From: Sphingomonas sp. BT-65
Lineage (GTDB): Bacteria; Pseudomonadota; Alphaproteobacteria; Sphingomonadales; Sphingomonadaceae
Length of the DNA: 64,000 nucleotides
Assembly: GCF_026107375.2 (NCBI RefSeq)
Contig: NZ_JAPCIA010000001.1
Span: 2,108,001-2,172,000 of the forward strand
Reading direction: 5' to 3'
A program made the position numbers and the translations under genes. Of this stretch, positions 46,809 to 55,347 are shown piece by piece. The notes under the pieces were generated by a model. The model made no database searches, was not told the origin of the DNA, and was given only the letters and a program-made list of their open reading frames with translations. How positions within the stretch are numbered: the first letter of the stretch is position 1; every line of letters starts with the position of its first letter.

Positions 46809-46841
46809 CGCAGTCTTCTCGACCGCAAGGCGAGACACGCA

Positions 46842-48416
46842 TCAGAGCTTCCAGGCCCCGTCGATGCGCGCGGGCACGCCCGCCTGGCCGCCTTCGCGCA
46901 GTGCGTCGGGCAGCAGCGCCTCGGGCAGGTCCTGATAGCTCACCGGGCGCAGGAAGCGATCGATCGCGAGCGTGCCGACCGAGGTGCTGCGCGGGTCCGA
47001 CGTCGCCGGATAGGGCCCGCCATGCACCATCGCATGCGTCACCTCGACTCCCGTCGGCCAGCCATTGGCGATGACGCGGCCGACGGTGCGCTCGAGCACC
47101 GGAAGCAGGCCTCGCGCTGCTTCATAGTCGCCCTCGTCGACCTGCAGCGTCGCGGTGAGCTGGCCTTCGAGCTCGTCCAGCACGGCCTTGAGCTCGTCCA
47201 GGCTCGCGCAGCGCACCACGACCGAGGACACGCCGAACACTTCGTGCAGATGCACCGGATCGGCGAGGAAGTCCTTGCCCGCCACGCTGAACAGCGCCGC
47301 ACGGCCGCGGTTCGGGCCTTCGGGCTCGGCACCCTCGGCGAGCCTGGTGACATAGGCGCTGCCCGCGAGCTTGGCCTTGCCGCTCTCGAACGCCTCCCAG
47401 ATACCGTCGGTCAGCATTACCTGCGCCGGCTGGCCCGACAGCACTTCGCCGGCACGTGTGACGAAGGCGTCGAGCTCGGGGCCGTCCACGCCCATCACCA
47501 GCCCGGGATTGGTGCAGAACTGCCCCGCGCCCATCGCAAGGCTCGCGACGAACGCATCGGCCAGCGCAATGCCCCGCGCCTTGAGCGCCTCGGGCATCAG
47601 GATCACCGGGTTGATCGCCGACATCTCGGCATAGACCGGGATCGGGCGCGGGCGCGCCGCGGCGATCTTCATCAGCGCCTCGCCGCCGCCGCGCGAGCCG
47701 GTGAAACCCACCGCCTGGATGCGCGGATCGGCGACCAGCGCCTCGCCGACGCGGCGCGAGGTGCCGTTGACCAGGCTGAACACACCCGCCGGCATGCCGC
47801 ACTTCTCGACCGCGCGGGCGATCGCCGTCGCAATCAGCTCGGCAGTGCCAGGGTGCGCCCGATGCCCTTTCATCACCACCGGGCAGCCCGCGGCGAGCGC
47901 GGAGGCGGTGTCGCCGCCGGCGGTCGAGAAAGCGAGCGGGAAGTTGGACGCGCCGAATACCGCGACGGGGCCGATCGGAATCATGCGCAGCCGCAGGTCG
48001 GGCTTGGGCGGCGTGCGCGCCGGATCGGCATGATCAATGCGCAGCTTCTGCCACGCGCCGTCGCGCACTTCCCTGGCGAACAGGCGCAGCTGGTTGGCGG
48101 TGCGCCCGCGCTCGCCGGTGATGCGCGCGGCGGGCAGGCCGGATTCGCGGCTGGCGCGCTCGACCAGTGCCTCACCCAGCGCCTCGATCTCGTCGGCGAT
48201 CGTTTCAAGGAAGCGCGCACGCTCCTCGAGCGGCCTGGTCGAATAGGGCAGGAATGCAGCTTCGGCCGCAGCGCAGGCGTCGGCGACGTCCTGCTCGCTC
48301 GCACCGGCGAAGCCCGCATCCTCGATCTCCGCCCCGGCGGCGGGATCATAGGCGCGGAAGCGTTCCGCCGACTGACGGCGCTCGCCGCCGATGAAGAGTC
48401 CGCCCGTCAGTTCCAT
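46842..48416 (-). CDS. xylA: Alpha-ketoglutarate semialdehyde (2,5-dioxovalerate) dehydrogenase
   Basis: A 524-residue aldehyde dehydrogenase superfamily protein with the cofactor region GASNFPLAFSTAGGDTASAL, general-base Glu264 (AEMSAINP) and nucleophile Cys301 (GQFCTNPG). The length and the AEMSAINPV/GQFCTNPGLV pattern are those of KGSADH enzymes that oxidise the last Weimberg intermediate to alpha-ketoglutarate. It is first gene of the minus-strand xylose cluster. The symbol follows Caulobacter usage (xylA as dehydrogenase, not isomerase). GGAGAC precedes the ATG. Confidence 0.9.
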   Translation of the reverse strand: MELTGGLFIGGERRQSAERFRAYDPAAGAEIEDAGFAGASEQDVADACAAAEAAFLPYSTRPLEERARFLETIADEIEALGEALVERASRESGLPAARITGERGRTANQLRLFAREVRDGAWQKLRIDHADPARTPPKPDLRLRMIPIGPVAVFGASNFPLAFSTAGGDTASALAAGCPVVMKGHRAHPGTAELIATAIARAVEKCGMPAGVFSLVNGTSRRVGEALVADPRIQAVGFTGSRGGGEALMKIAAARPRPIPVYAEMSAINPVILMPEALKARGIALADAFVASLAMGAGQFCTNPGLVMGVDGPELDAFVTRAGEVLSGQPAQVMLTDGIWEAFESGKAKLAGSAYVTRLAEGAEPEGPNRGRAALFSVAGKDFLADPVHLHEVFGVSSVVVRCASLDELKAVLDELEGQLTATLQVDEGDYEAARGLLPVLERTVGRVIANGWPTGVEVTHAMVHGGPYPATSDPRSTSVGTLAIDRFLRPVSYQDLPEALLPDALREGGQAGVPARIDGAWKL

Positions 48417-48518
48417 CGCTCGTCTCCATCGATTGCCGCGGCCGGTCAGCCGGCGCCGGGAAGGTGCCGCCTAGGTACAATCGTCATATGAATTTTCAAC
48501 CCGTGCGGGCCAAAATAC

Positions 48519-48532
48519 TGGTAGCGCTACCA
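48519..48532. promoter_or_regulatory. LacI-type operator TGGTAGCGCTACCA before the aldehyde dehydrogenase
   Basis: A perfect 14-bp palindrome about 100 bases before the gene. A minus-strand TTGACG (48541-48546) immediately upstream is a good -35, placing the operator between -35 and -10. It is the cleanest member of the set. Confidence 0.7.
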
Positions 48533-48566
48533 CCTCCAAGCGTCAACGCGCCCCACCATTGCGTTT

Positions 48567-49322
48567 TCAGCGCAGACGCGCGCTCATCAGGAAACGTTCG
48601 CGGCTCTCCGCGGCCTTGCGCCGCAGCTCGAGGATCGCGCGCTCCTCGGTCGCGTCGAGCATCGCTTCGAGCAGCCGGTTGAAATGCTGGCGCATCGCGA
48701 CGCGCGCCGCGCCCGGATCGCCCGCGCGCAGCGCGTCGACGATCGCGCCATGCTCCTGTCGGCGCGTGCGGCCGTCATGCTGGCAGACGCTGGCATAGGT
48801 GGTGCGCACTTCGGGCACGTCGGTGCGCATCCGCCACAGCGACTTGATCACATGGATGATCGCCTGGTTGCCCGATGCCGAGGCGATCAGCAGGTGGAAT
48901 TCCTGGTCGGCCTCGGTCGACTTGTCGTCCTCGCTGTCGTCACGACCCATGATCTCGAGCAGTTCGTCGAGCCGTTCGAGCGTCTCGGGCGTGATCGTCG
49001 ATGCGGCGAGCGCCGCCGCCTCGGACTCGAACAGCGAGCGCGCTTCGGTCAGCTCGAACGCGCTCACCGCCGGCGCCTCGTCGGCGCGCGCTGCCTTGCC
49101 GTCGGTGACGTAGACGCCCGAGCCGGTCTTGATACGAATGCGGCCGATCGCCTGCAGCGCAATCTCCGCCTCGCGGATCGTCACGCGGCTGACGTTGAAG
49201 CGCTCCGCCAGCTCGCGCTCGCCGGGCAGGCGTGATCCGGGCGGAAACACCCCCTCGTCGATCAGCGCGGTGATCTGATCGGCAATGCTCTGGTATAGCC
49301 GGTCAACCACGGCGGTCCTCAC
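48567..49322 (-). CDS. GntR-family regulator, FadR/FCD subfamily (alginate/uronate regulator candidate)
   Basis: A 251-residue regulator with a winged helix (PGSRLPGERELAERFNVSRV, TIREAEIALQ) and an FCD domain with ligand motifs ADQEFHLLIASAS, EHGAIVDAL and MRQHFNRLLEAM. Its relatives UxuR and ExuR control hexuronate genes through ATTGGT...ACCAAT operators, and such a palindrome lies before the adjacent receptor. An ACCAATT half-site overlaps its own GTG start, hinting at autoregulation. It is placed between the xylose and alginate blocks. A TTG one codon earlier is possible. Confidence 0.9.
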   Translation of the reverse strand: MRTAVVDRLYQSIADQITALIDEGVFPPGSRLPGERELAERFNVSRVTIREAEIALQAIGRIRIKTGSGVYVTDGKAARADEAPAVSAFELTEARSLFESEAAALAASTITPETLERLDELLEIMGRDDSEDDKSTEADQEFHLLIASASGNQAIIHVIKSLWRMRTDVPEVRTTYASVCQHDGRTRRQEHGAIVDALRAGDPGAARVAMRQHFNRLLEAMLDATEERAILELRRKAAESRERFLMSARLR

Positions 49323-49470
49323 CAATTCGCATCACCCGATCCTTATTGCCTGCGCGCCAAAGCGCAAGCACATGCGAGCGGCCCGCGCCCGCTCCGTCGG
49401 CCCGCCGGGAGGAGGGGCGGATGGACGGAAAGGACGCGGGCCGGCGCGGTATCGGCATGGCCGACCGGGA

Positions 49471-52362
49471 CTAGAGCCGGACGCGCGCGCCGATGAAGTA
49501 GCGCGGGCCGTAATAGTGATATTGGCGCGAACTGCCCTGCACCGGCATGTAGGTCGCCTTGGGCTCGTCGAAGATGTTGATCGCCTCGAACCGCAGCGAC
49601 ACGTTCTTCATCAGGTTGAGCGTCGCGCGCAGGTCGAACGTCTCATTGTCCTCGACGTAACGCAGCTGCGTGTTGCCGCCGACAAAGTCCTGATAATAGT
49701 TCGACCGGTAGTTGTAGATGCCCTGCACCGACAGCGGACCGATCTCGTAATAGGCCTGGGCCGACAGCACGTGCTTCGAATAGCCGCTGATGTTGGCGGG
49801 CGGGATGATCCCCGGCGTGATATCGCCGGTCACCGCATCGACTACATCGCCCAGCCGGATGTCGTGCGTCTTGAAGTCCGAATCGGCATAATTGTAGCTG
49901 ACTTTGAAGCCAAGGCCGTCGAGCGGCTTGGGCAGCCAGCTCAGGCGGTGCGCGGCGGTGACTTCGAGGCCCCAGATGCGGCTCTTGTCGTCGCTGTTCT
50001 GGGTCTGCGTCACGGGCACGGTGATCTGCTGCCCGCCGATCGTGAACTGCTCGTCGATCACCACCGGGATGAACCCGCCGCTGAACTGCTTATAGTAGAC
50101 CGTGCCCGACAGGAGGGTGTCGCGGTTGGGGTACCATTCGAGCGCGAGGTCGCCGTTCCACGACATCAGCGGCTCGAGCCGCGGGCTGCCGTTGGCGGTG
50201 ATGTTCCTGATCGCGTCCTCGATCGAGGTAAACGAGGTGCCACTCTCGAGCACGATCGAACGGCCCGCGCCGAGGCTGCTCGGCGCTGGACGCGACATCG
50301 CGCGATAGACCGCCGCGCGCAGCAGCAGGTCGTCCTTGAGGTCAAAGATCGCGTTGAGGCTCGGCAGGGCGCGCGTCGTCGCATTCTCGATCACGACATT
50401 GGTGAAGTCGCCGGATTCGACCAGGCGGATGCTGCCATCGGGGTTGGTCACGACGTCGAGGTCGCTGCGCAAGCCGACCGAGGTGACCTCGGTCCGCACC
50501 ACGCGCACGCCGAAATTGCCGCGCACCGGCAGGCTGCCGAGATCGCCGCGATACTCGCCCATGATGTAGCCGGCATAGACCCGCTCGGTCACGTCGCGGT
50601 TGGCCACCGCGCGCGTGTCGGCGTTGCGCCCCGGATCGACGCTGCCGGTATATTCGCGGAACAGGCAGTCGGGGTCGAAGGTCGCCCAGCTGGTGATCGT
50701 GTTGCCTTCCGCTGCCTTGAGGAAGTTGGTCTGCGGGAAGGCGCGTACGCGGCAGAGGTTGTTGATGCGCCGGTCCTCGGTCATCGCCGGGTTGAGGTTG
50801 AACTCCTTGCGGTCGTCATAGTCGTTGAAGGTCAGTTCGGAGATGCGCCCGCCGACCGACAGGGCATCGAGGAAGCCGCCGAACTCGTAGCGCGCATCGA
50901 ACCGGCCAGCGATGATCTCGTTGTGACGCCGGCTCTCGTCGCGGCGCATGCGCGCATCGTCCCAGAACAGATTGTGATTGTTGAGGTTGAAGCGCGGATC
51001 GATCGTCACGCGCGGCACGAATTCGCCCTCGGGCAGCGAGAAGCTGTACGGTACGCGCATGCTGCTGGTCCCGAACGGCGCCGTGGCGAAGAAATTACGC
51101 GTGTTGTTGACGTCGAACGGATCGGTGCGCAGCCGCGCGTTGCGTTCGATCTCGGTGCGGATGGTGCGCGAGAAGGAGGCGTCGGCGGTGAGCGTCAGGC
51201 GATCGATGGGCTGCCATTTGATCTGCGCCCCGCCGCCCAGATACTCTTCCGACCGCGACAGCTCGGATGCGGTGGATTCGAGCGCGGACAAGCCGTTGAA
51301 GCTGCGCAGCACGTGGTTCTCGTCAAAGACCACGTTGGTCAGCCCGAAGCGCATCTCCGAGATGTTGAGGTCGCGCCGGTTCTCGACGAAGGTGCGGTCG
51401 GAATATTGCACGTCGATGTTGAGCTCGAACCGGTCGCTCGGCTGCCACTGGATCGCGCCGAAGAACGCGTCGCGCTTGTCGTCCTCGCTGATCTGGCGCC
51501 ATGCCATCGAGTTGGGGACGAGGTAGAAGGGCGCCCCTGCCAAGGCTTGGGCGCGCGTTACTTCGGTGCAGGTGCCGTTGGCGACGACGGTGGGCGAGCA
51601 GGCGGTCCAGGTCGAGCTGCCCGCGACCGTCTCCTCGGGGTTGCTGCCTTCGTTGCGCTGATAGCCGAGCGAAATGCCGAGCCGGCCGAGCCCGCCCAGG
51701 TCGAACTGGTCGACATAGCTGGCGGTCACGCGATAGCCGAGCCCGCCGCTGCCGACGATGCGGTCGCCATAGGGGCTGAAATTGCCCTTCAATTCCGCCT
51801 GGATGCGCCTGCCGTTCACACTGAGCGGACGGAGCGTACCGAGCTCGATCGTGCCGGCGACGCCGCCCTCGATCAGGTCGGCCTGCTGCGACTTGTAGAT
51901 CTTGATCTCGTTGATCAGCTCTGACGGGAACTGGTTGTAGTTGACCGAGCGGTCGCCGCTGCCGTTGGTCGCCTCACGGCCATTGAAGGTCGAGTTGCTG
52001 AGGAACGGGCCGAGGCCGCGCAGCGCGATCTCCGAGGCATCGCCCTTCTCACGATGGGTGGTCGCGCCGGTAATCGTCTGGATCGCCTGGCCGACCGAGA
52101 GCGCGGGCAGGTCGCCGATATCGTCCGACGAGAGCGCGTCGACGATCGCCGTCTCGTTGCGCTTGGTCGCGATCGAGGTCTGGATTGTCTCGCGGATGCC
52201 GGAAATGACGATCTCTTCCTCGTCCGCCGGCGCGGCTTCGGCGGGAGGCGCCTGGTCCTGTGCCATCGCCTGCGTCGCGGCGAGCAGCGACAGCGCCGCG
52301 CTTCCCATCAGCCATGCGCGACGCGCACGTGCCGAACGCTCGGCATTGGCCGGCTTACCCAT
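49471..52362 (-). CDS. TonB-dependent outer-membrane receptor (alginate oligosaccharide candidate)
   Basis: A 963-residue receptor. The signal peptide ends at AATQAMAQDQ, the TonB-box region is EEIVISGIRETIQTS, the plug has DIGDLPALSVGQAIQTITGA and ALRGLGPFLSNSTFNGRE, and the barrel ends in GPRYFIGARVRL. The plug class (SVGQAIQTITGA) is common in carbohydrate TBDRs. Being directly downstream of PL6/PL17 genes and beside the uronate-type regulator makes alginate oligomers the likely ligand. GGGAGAGGA precedes the selected ATG; 21 codons upstream were excluded. Confidence 0.93.
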   Translation of the reverse strand: MGKPANAERSARARRAWLMGSAALSLLAATQAMAQDQAPPAEAAPADEEEIVISGIRETIQTSIATKRNETAIVDALSSDDIGDLPALSVGQAIQTITGATTHREKGDASEIALRGLGPFLSNSTFNGREATNGSGDRSVNYNQFPSELINEIKIYKSQQADLIEGGVAGTIELGTLRPLSVNGRRIQAELKGNFSPYGDRIVGSGGLGYRVTASYVDQFDLGGLGRLGISLGYQRNEGSNPEETVAGSSTWTACSPTVVANGTCTEVTRAQALAGAPFYLVPNSMAWRQISEDDKRDAFFGAIQWQPSDRFELNIDVQYSDRTFVENRRDLNISEMRFGLTNVVFDENHVLRSFNGLSALESTASELSRSEEYLGGGAQIKWQPIDRLTLTADASFSRTIRTEIERNARLRTDPFDVNNTRNFFATAPFGTSSMRVPYSFSLPEGEFVPRVTIDPRFNLNNHNLFWDDARMRRDESRRHNEIIAGRFDARYEFGGFLDALSVGGRISELTFNDYDDRKEFNLNPAMTEDRRINNLCRVRAFPQTNFLKAAEGNTITSWATFDPDCLFREYTGSVDPGRNADTRAVANRDVTERVYAGYIMGEYRGDLGSLPVRGNFGVRVVRTEVTSVGLRSDLDVVTNPDGSIRLVESGDFTNVVIENATTRALPSLNAIFDLKDDLLLRAAVYRAMSRPAPSSLGAGRSIVLESGTSFTSIEDAIRNITANGSPRLEPLMSWNGDLALEWYPNRDTLLSGTVYYKQFSGGFIPVVIDEQFTIGGQQITVPVTQTQNSDDKSRIWGLEVTAAHRLSWLPKPLDGLGFKVSYNYADSDFKTHDIRLGDVVDAVTGDITPGIIPPANISGYSKHVLSAQAYYEIGPLSVQGIYNYRSNYYQDFVGGNTQLRYVEDNETFDLRATLNLMKNVSLRFEAINIFDEPKATYMPVQGSSRQYHYYGPRYFIGARVRL

Positions 52363-52404
52363 TCGTCCTCTCCCTGAGTCCAATCTTGTCGATACACTGT
52401 TTGC

Positions 52405-52428
52405 CGGTTGACCAATAATTGTCAACCG
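52405..52428. promoter_or_regulatory. Inverted repeat at the receptor promoter
   Basis: Perfect 8-base arms CGGTTGAC/GTCAACCG with an 8-base spacer, 43 bases before the receptor start. The minus strand contains TTGACA as a possible -35 within it. It could be a second regulator site or part of the promoter. The protein is not identified. Confidence 0.5.
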
Positions 52429-52450
52429 ATCTCTTATGCCTTTACCGGTA

Positions 52451-52467
52451 AATTGGTCCTACCAATT
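52451..52467. promoter_or_regulatory. UxuR/ExuR-type operator AATTGGT-N3-ACCAATT
   Basis: Perfect 7-base arms around CCT, overlapping the CE12 stop codon and about 90 bases before the TonB receptor. The pattern equals the known GntR/FCD hexuronate operators (ATTGGTnnnACCAAT class). It is the likely target of the adjacent GntR protein. Confidence 0.75.
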
Positions 52468-53317
52468 ATGGTACGAGCTGCGATGCCAGTGCCGGGACCG
52501 CGCGCGCCAGGTCGTCCGCCACCAGCTTGGCGAACACGCCCGCCCCGGTCTCGCCGAGATGGGTGTAGTCGAACTTGCGCGTATGCTGGCCGCGCGGTCC
52601 GCCGGGCTTGACCGGCAGGTCGGGCAAGCGCGCCTCTTCCGCCGAACGCGGCTTGAGCGTGGTGCCGGTCTTGGCAGCGGCGCGCTCCTCGGCGGTGGGC
52701 TCGGTTTGCGCGAGCGCCATCGACTCCTCGGCCCCCAGCTTCTGCACTACCGCCGCGCTGCGCCGGTTGAGATCGACCAGCGGCGTGTTGGTCGCGGTGG
52801 CGACCTTGCGCACTTGCTCCGACCAGCTCTCGAGCGTGTTATCGAGCTTGCCGTCCTTGAACTGGCGGCGCGCCAGCGGCGTCACCAGCACAGGCACCGC
52901 GCCCGCTGCGCGGACCTCCTCGACCATATGGGCGAGGTTCGCCGGGAACTCGGTGCCCTGCTCGGTCCAGCGCTCGGGGGCGCTCGACTGGTCGTTATGG
53001 CCGAACTGGATCAGGACATAGGTCGCCTTGTATCCCGCCACCTTGGCCTCGGCGAGCGCGATCGGCCACGAGCCTTCCTGGCGGTAGCTGCGCGTCGAAC
53101 GCCCGCCGCGCCCGAGATTGAGGCACGCGGTCGACGATTTGACATGCCGTGCGCAGAACATCGACGCCCAGCCACTGCCGACCGCCATCGTCGAATCCCC
53201 GACCAGTATGATCTTGTACGGCTCGATCGGCGGCGCATCGGTGCGCTCGCGCGCCTGCTGCGCTAGCGCGGGCGAAGCCACGGCCAGCACGGCGGCGGCG
53301 AGCACAAGCCGGCTCAC
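52466..53317 (-). CDS. GDSL/CE12-type carbohydrate acetylesterase
   Basis: A 283-residue exported SGNH hydrolase. The signal peptide is LAAAVLAVASPALAQ. Block I is GDSTMA with nucleophile Ser42, block II is GRGGRSTRSY (Gly), block III is IQFGHNDQ (Asn108), and block V is DYTHLG (Asp250, His253). The layout and VTPLARRQF match rhamnogalacturonan acetylesterases (CE12). Its position in an alginate operon suggests that it removes O-acetyl groups from bacterial alginate; this is inference. The GTG start overlaps the SDR stop (GTGA). Confidence 0.88.
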   Translation of the reverse strand: MSRLVLAAAVLAVASPALAQQARERTDAPPIEPYKIILVGDSTMAVGSGWASMFCARHVKSSTACLNLGRGGRSTRSYRQEGSWPIALAEAKVAGYKATYVLIQFGHNDQSSAPERWTEQGTEFPANLAHMVEEVRAAGAVPVLVTPLARRQFKDGKLDNTLESWSEQVRKVATATNTPLVDLNRRSAAVVQKLGAEESMALAQTEPTAEERAAAKTGTTLKPRSAEEARLPDLPVKPGGPRGQHTRKFDYTHLGETGAGVFAKLVADDLARAVPALASQLVP

Positions 53318-54066
53318 GAGAAGAACAGCCCGCCGTTGATGTCGACGTTCGTGCCGGTGAGGAACGAAGCATCGCCCGAAGCGAGGAAAGCGACCGCCGC
53401 CGCGACCTCGTCGGGATGTCCCTCGCGGCGCAGCGGGGTGTTGCCAGCGACCGCGGCACGGCCCTCGGGCTTGGAGAAGATGTCGTGGAACGACGTGCCG
53501 ATCAGCCCCGGGCACAGCGCGTTGACGCGGATCCCTTGCGGCCCCAGCTCCTTCGCCCAGCTGCGCGTGATCGTCATCAGCGCGCCTTTGGACGCGGCAT
53601 AGACGCTCGCGCCCGGCCCGCCGCCATCGCGCCCGGCCTGCGAGGCGATGTTGACGATCGCCGCGCCCTCGCCGAGGTGCGGCAGCGCCGCCTTGGTGAC
53701 GAGGAAGGCGGACTTGAGGTTCAGGTCCATCACCGTGTCGAAGAACGCCTCGTCCATCTCGGCGAGCGTCTTGCGAGCCACCATCCCGCCCGCGCAGTTG
53801 ACCAGCACGTCGATCTTGCCGCCGAACGCCTCGGTCGCGGCCTTGACCAGCCACGCCGCCTCGTCGGCCTTGGTCACGTCGGCGCGCGCGAGCAGGCCGG
53901 TGCCGCCAGCGGCCTCGATCGCATCGAGCGTCGCCTTGGCCGCGGCCTCGTCGCTGCGATAGTTGATGACGACCTTCGCGCCCTCGCTGGCGAGACGCAG
54001 CGAAATCGACTTGCCGATGTCGCGCCCACCGCCGGTGACGACGGCAACCTTGTCCTTGAAACGCAT
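53314..54066 (-). CDS. Short-chain dehydrogenase, probable DEH reductase (A1-R-like)
   Basis: A 250-residue SDR with cofactor motif TGGGRDIG (residues 11-18), NCAGG (90-94), Ser142, Tyr156 and Lys160 (VYAASKG) and the C-terminal LTGTNVDINGGLFFS. In Sphingomonas sp. A1 an SDR of this type (A1-R) reduces 4-deoxy-L-erythro-5-hexoseulose uronate to 2-keto-3-deoxygluconate. Adjacency to PL17 and an importer supports that role. AAGGGG precedes the ATG. KDG kinase and aldolase are not in the window. Confidence 0.88.
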   Translation of the reverse strand: MRFKDKVAVVTGGGRDIGKSISLRLASEGAKVVINYRSDEAAAKATLDAIEAAGGTGLLARADVTKADEAAWLVKAATEAFGGKIDVLVNCAGGMVARKTLAEMDEAFFDTVMDLNLKSAFLVTKAALPHLGEGAAIVNIASQAGRDGGGPGASVYAASKGALMTITRSWAKELGPQGIRVNALCPGLIGTSFHDIFSKPEGRAAVAGNTPLRREGHPDEVAAAVAFLASGDASFLTGTNVDINGGLFFS

Positions 54067-54075
54067 GAATACCCC

Positions 54076-55347
54076 TTAGTCGTTGGTCTTGGGTTGAACG
54101 GGTTCGATCCGGCCGCCGAGCCAGATGGAAAGAAGCGAGAGCGGCACCAACGCCGCGCCCAGGATGAAGATCGGCGCGAAGCTCGCCTTGGTCATCGCCG
54201 GCACCAGCCAGGTGGTGATCAGCGTGCCCGCGACCGCGGCGGTGCCGCTGATCCCGGCGAGCGAGCCGACCGCGCCGCCGGCGAACCAGTCGCTCGGCAA
54301 GGTCTGGATGTTGTTGATCGCGACCTGGAAGCCGAACAGGATCGCCGCGATCAGCAGCACCGCATAGAGCGGCGTCGATGCCGTCGCGGTGAGCAGCAGC
54401 GCCGGCAGCATGATCACGCAGCCGAGCGTGATCGCCGTCTTGCGCGCCTTGTCCGCGCTCCAGCCGCGCTGGATCAGCTTGCCCGACAGCCATCCGCCCG
54501 AGAGCGAGCCCGCCATCGCGCCGACGAACGGCACCCAGGCGAACATGCCGATCTGCTTGACGTCGAAGCCGAAGCTTTCGTTGAGGTAGATCGGCAGCCA
54601 CGAGACGAACAGCCACCAGATCGGATCGAGGAAGAAGCGCCCGGCCATCACCGCCCAGGCCTGGCGATGGCGCAGCAGCTGGCCCATCGACGGGGCGTAG
54701 CCGTCCGGCTTGGCGTCGGCATCGACACGCTCGTTCGCGCCCAGGATATGTTCGCGCTCGGCCTGGCTCAGCCAAGGGTGCGCGTCGGGGTCGGACTTGT
54801 AGACCCACAGCCACGGCAGCAGCCACAGGAAGCCGAGGATACCGACGATCAGGAAGGTGGTGCGCCAGCCGACGAAGCCGAACAGCACGGCCACGAGCGG
54901 CGCCGACACGATCGCGCCGAGCGACGCGCCGGCGTTGAAGATGCCCTGCGCGAAAGCGCGCTCCGAGCGCGGGAACCAGGTCGCGTTGGCCTTGGCCGCG
55001 CCGGGCCAGTTGCCCGCCTCGCTGATGCCGAGCGTCGCGCGCAACAGCCCGAGCATCGCCATCGAACGCACGAAGCTGTGCGCGGCGATCGACAGCGACC
55101 ACACGATGATCGAGATGGCGAAGCCCATGCGCGTGCCGACCACGTCGAAGATCTTGCCGAACAGCGACTGGCCGAGCGCGTAGAAGACCATGAAGATGGT
55201 CACCAGCAGGGCATAGTCTTCCTTGTCGGCGCCGATGTCCTTGGCGACCTCGGGCCACATCACCGCGAGCGCGTTGCGGTCGATGTAATTGATCACGGTC
55301 GCGAGCGCGATCAGCGCGATGATCCACCAGCGGAAACCCGATTTCAT
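54076..55347 (-). CDS. MFS transporter of the hexuronate/ACS family (unsaturated uronate importer candidate)
   Basis: A 423-residue inner-membrane permease with ACS signatures: IALIALATVINYIDRNALAV, KIFDVVGTRMGFAISIIVWS, RATLGISEAGNWPGAAKA (ExuT-like) and TWFPRSERAFAQGIFNAG. It is flanked by PL17 and the DEH-reductase-like gene, so it likely brings the alginate monomer DEH into the cytosol. Its ATG overlaps the PL17 stop (ATGA). It is distinct from the ACS transporter at 18731-20005. Confidence 0.9.
   Translation of the reverse strand: MKSGFRWWIIALIALATVINYIDRNALAVMWPEVAKDIGADKEDYALLVTIFMVFYALGQSLFGKIFDVVGTRMGFAISIIVWSLSIAAHSFVRSMAMLGLLRATLGISEAGNWPGAAKANATWFPRSERAFAQGIFNAGASLGAIVSAPLVAVLFGFVGWRTTFLIVGILGFLWLLPWLWVYKSDPDAHPWLSQAEREHILGANERVDADAKPDGYAPSMGQLLRHRQAWAVMAGRFFLDPIWWLFVSWLPIYLNESFGFDVKQIGMFAWVPFVGAMAGSLSGGWLSGKLIQRGWSADKARKTAITLGCVIMLPALLLTATASTPLYAVLLIAAILFGFQVAINNIQTLPSDWFAGGAVGSLAGISGTAAVAGTLITTWLVPAMTKASFAPIFILGAALVPLSLLSIWLGGRIEPVQPKTND

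Noticed and set aside
49380..49442. GGCCCGCG...CGCGGGCC inverted repeat after the alginate receptor
   Set aside because: The arms are 47 bases apart with no U-tract, which is too weak for a terminator in GC-rich DNA.
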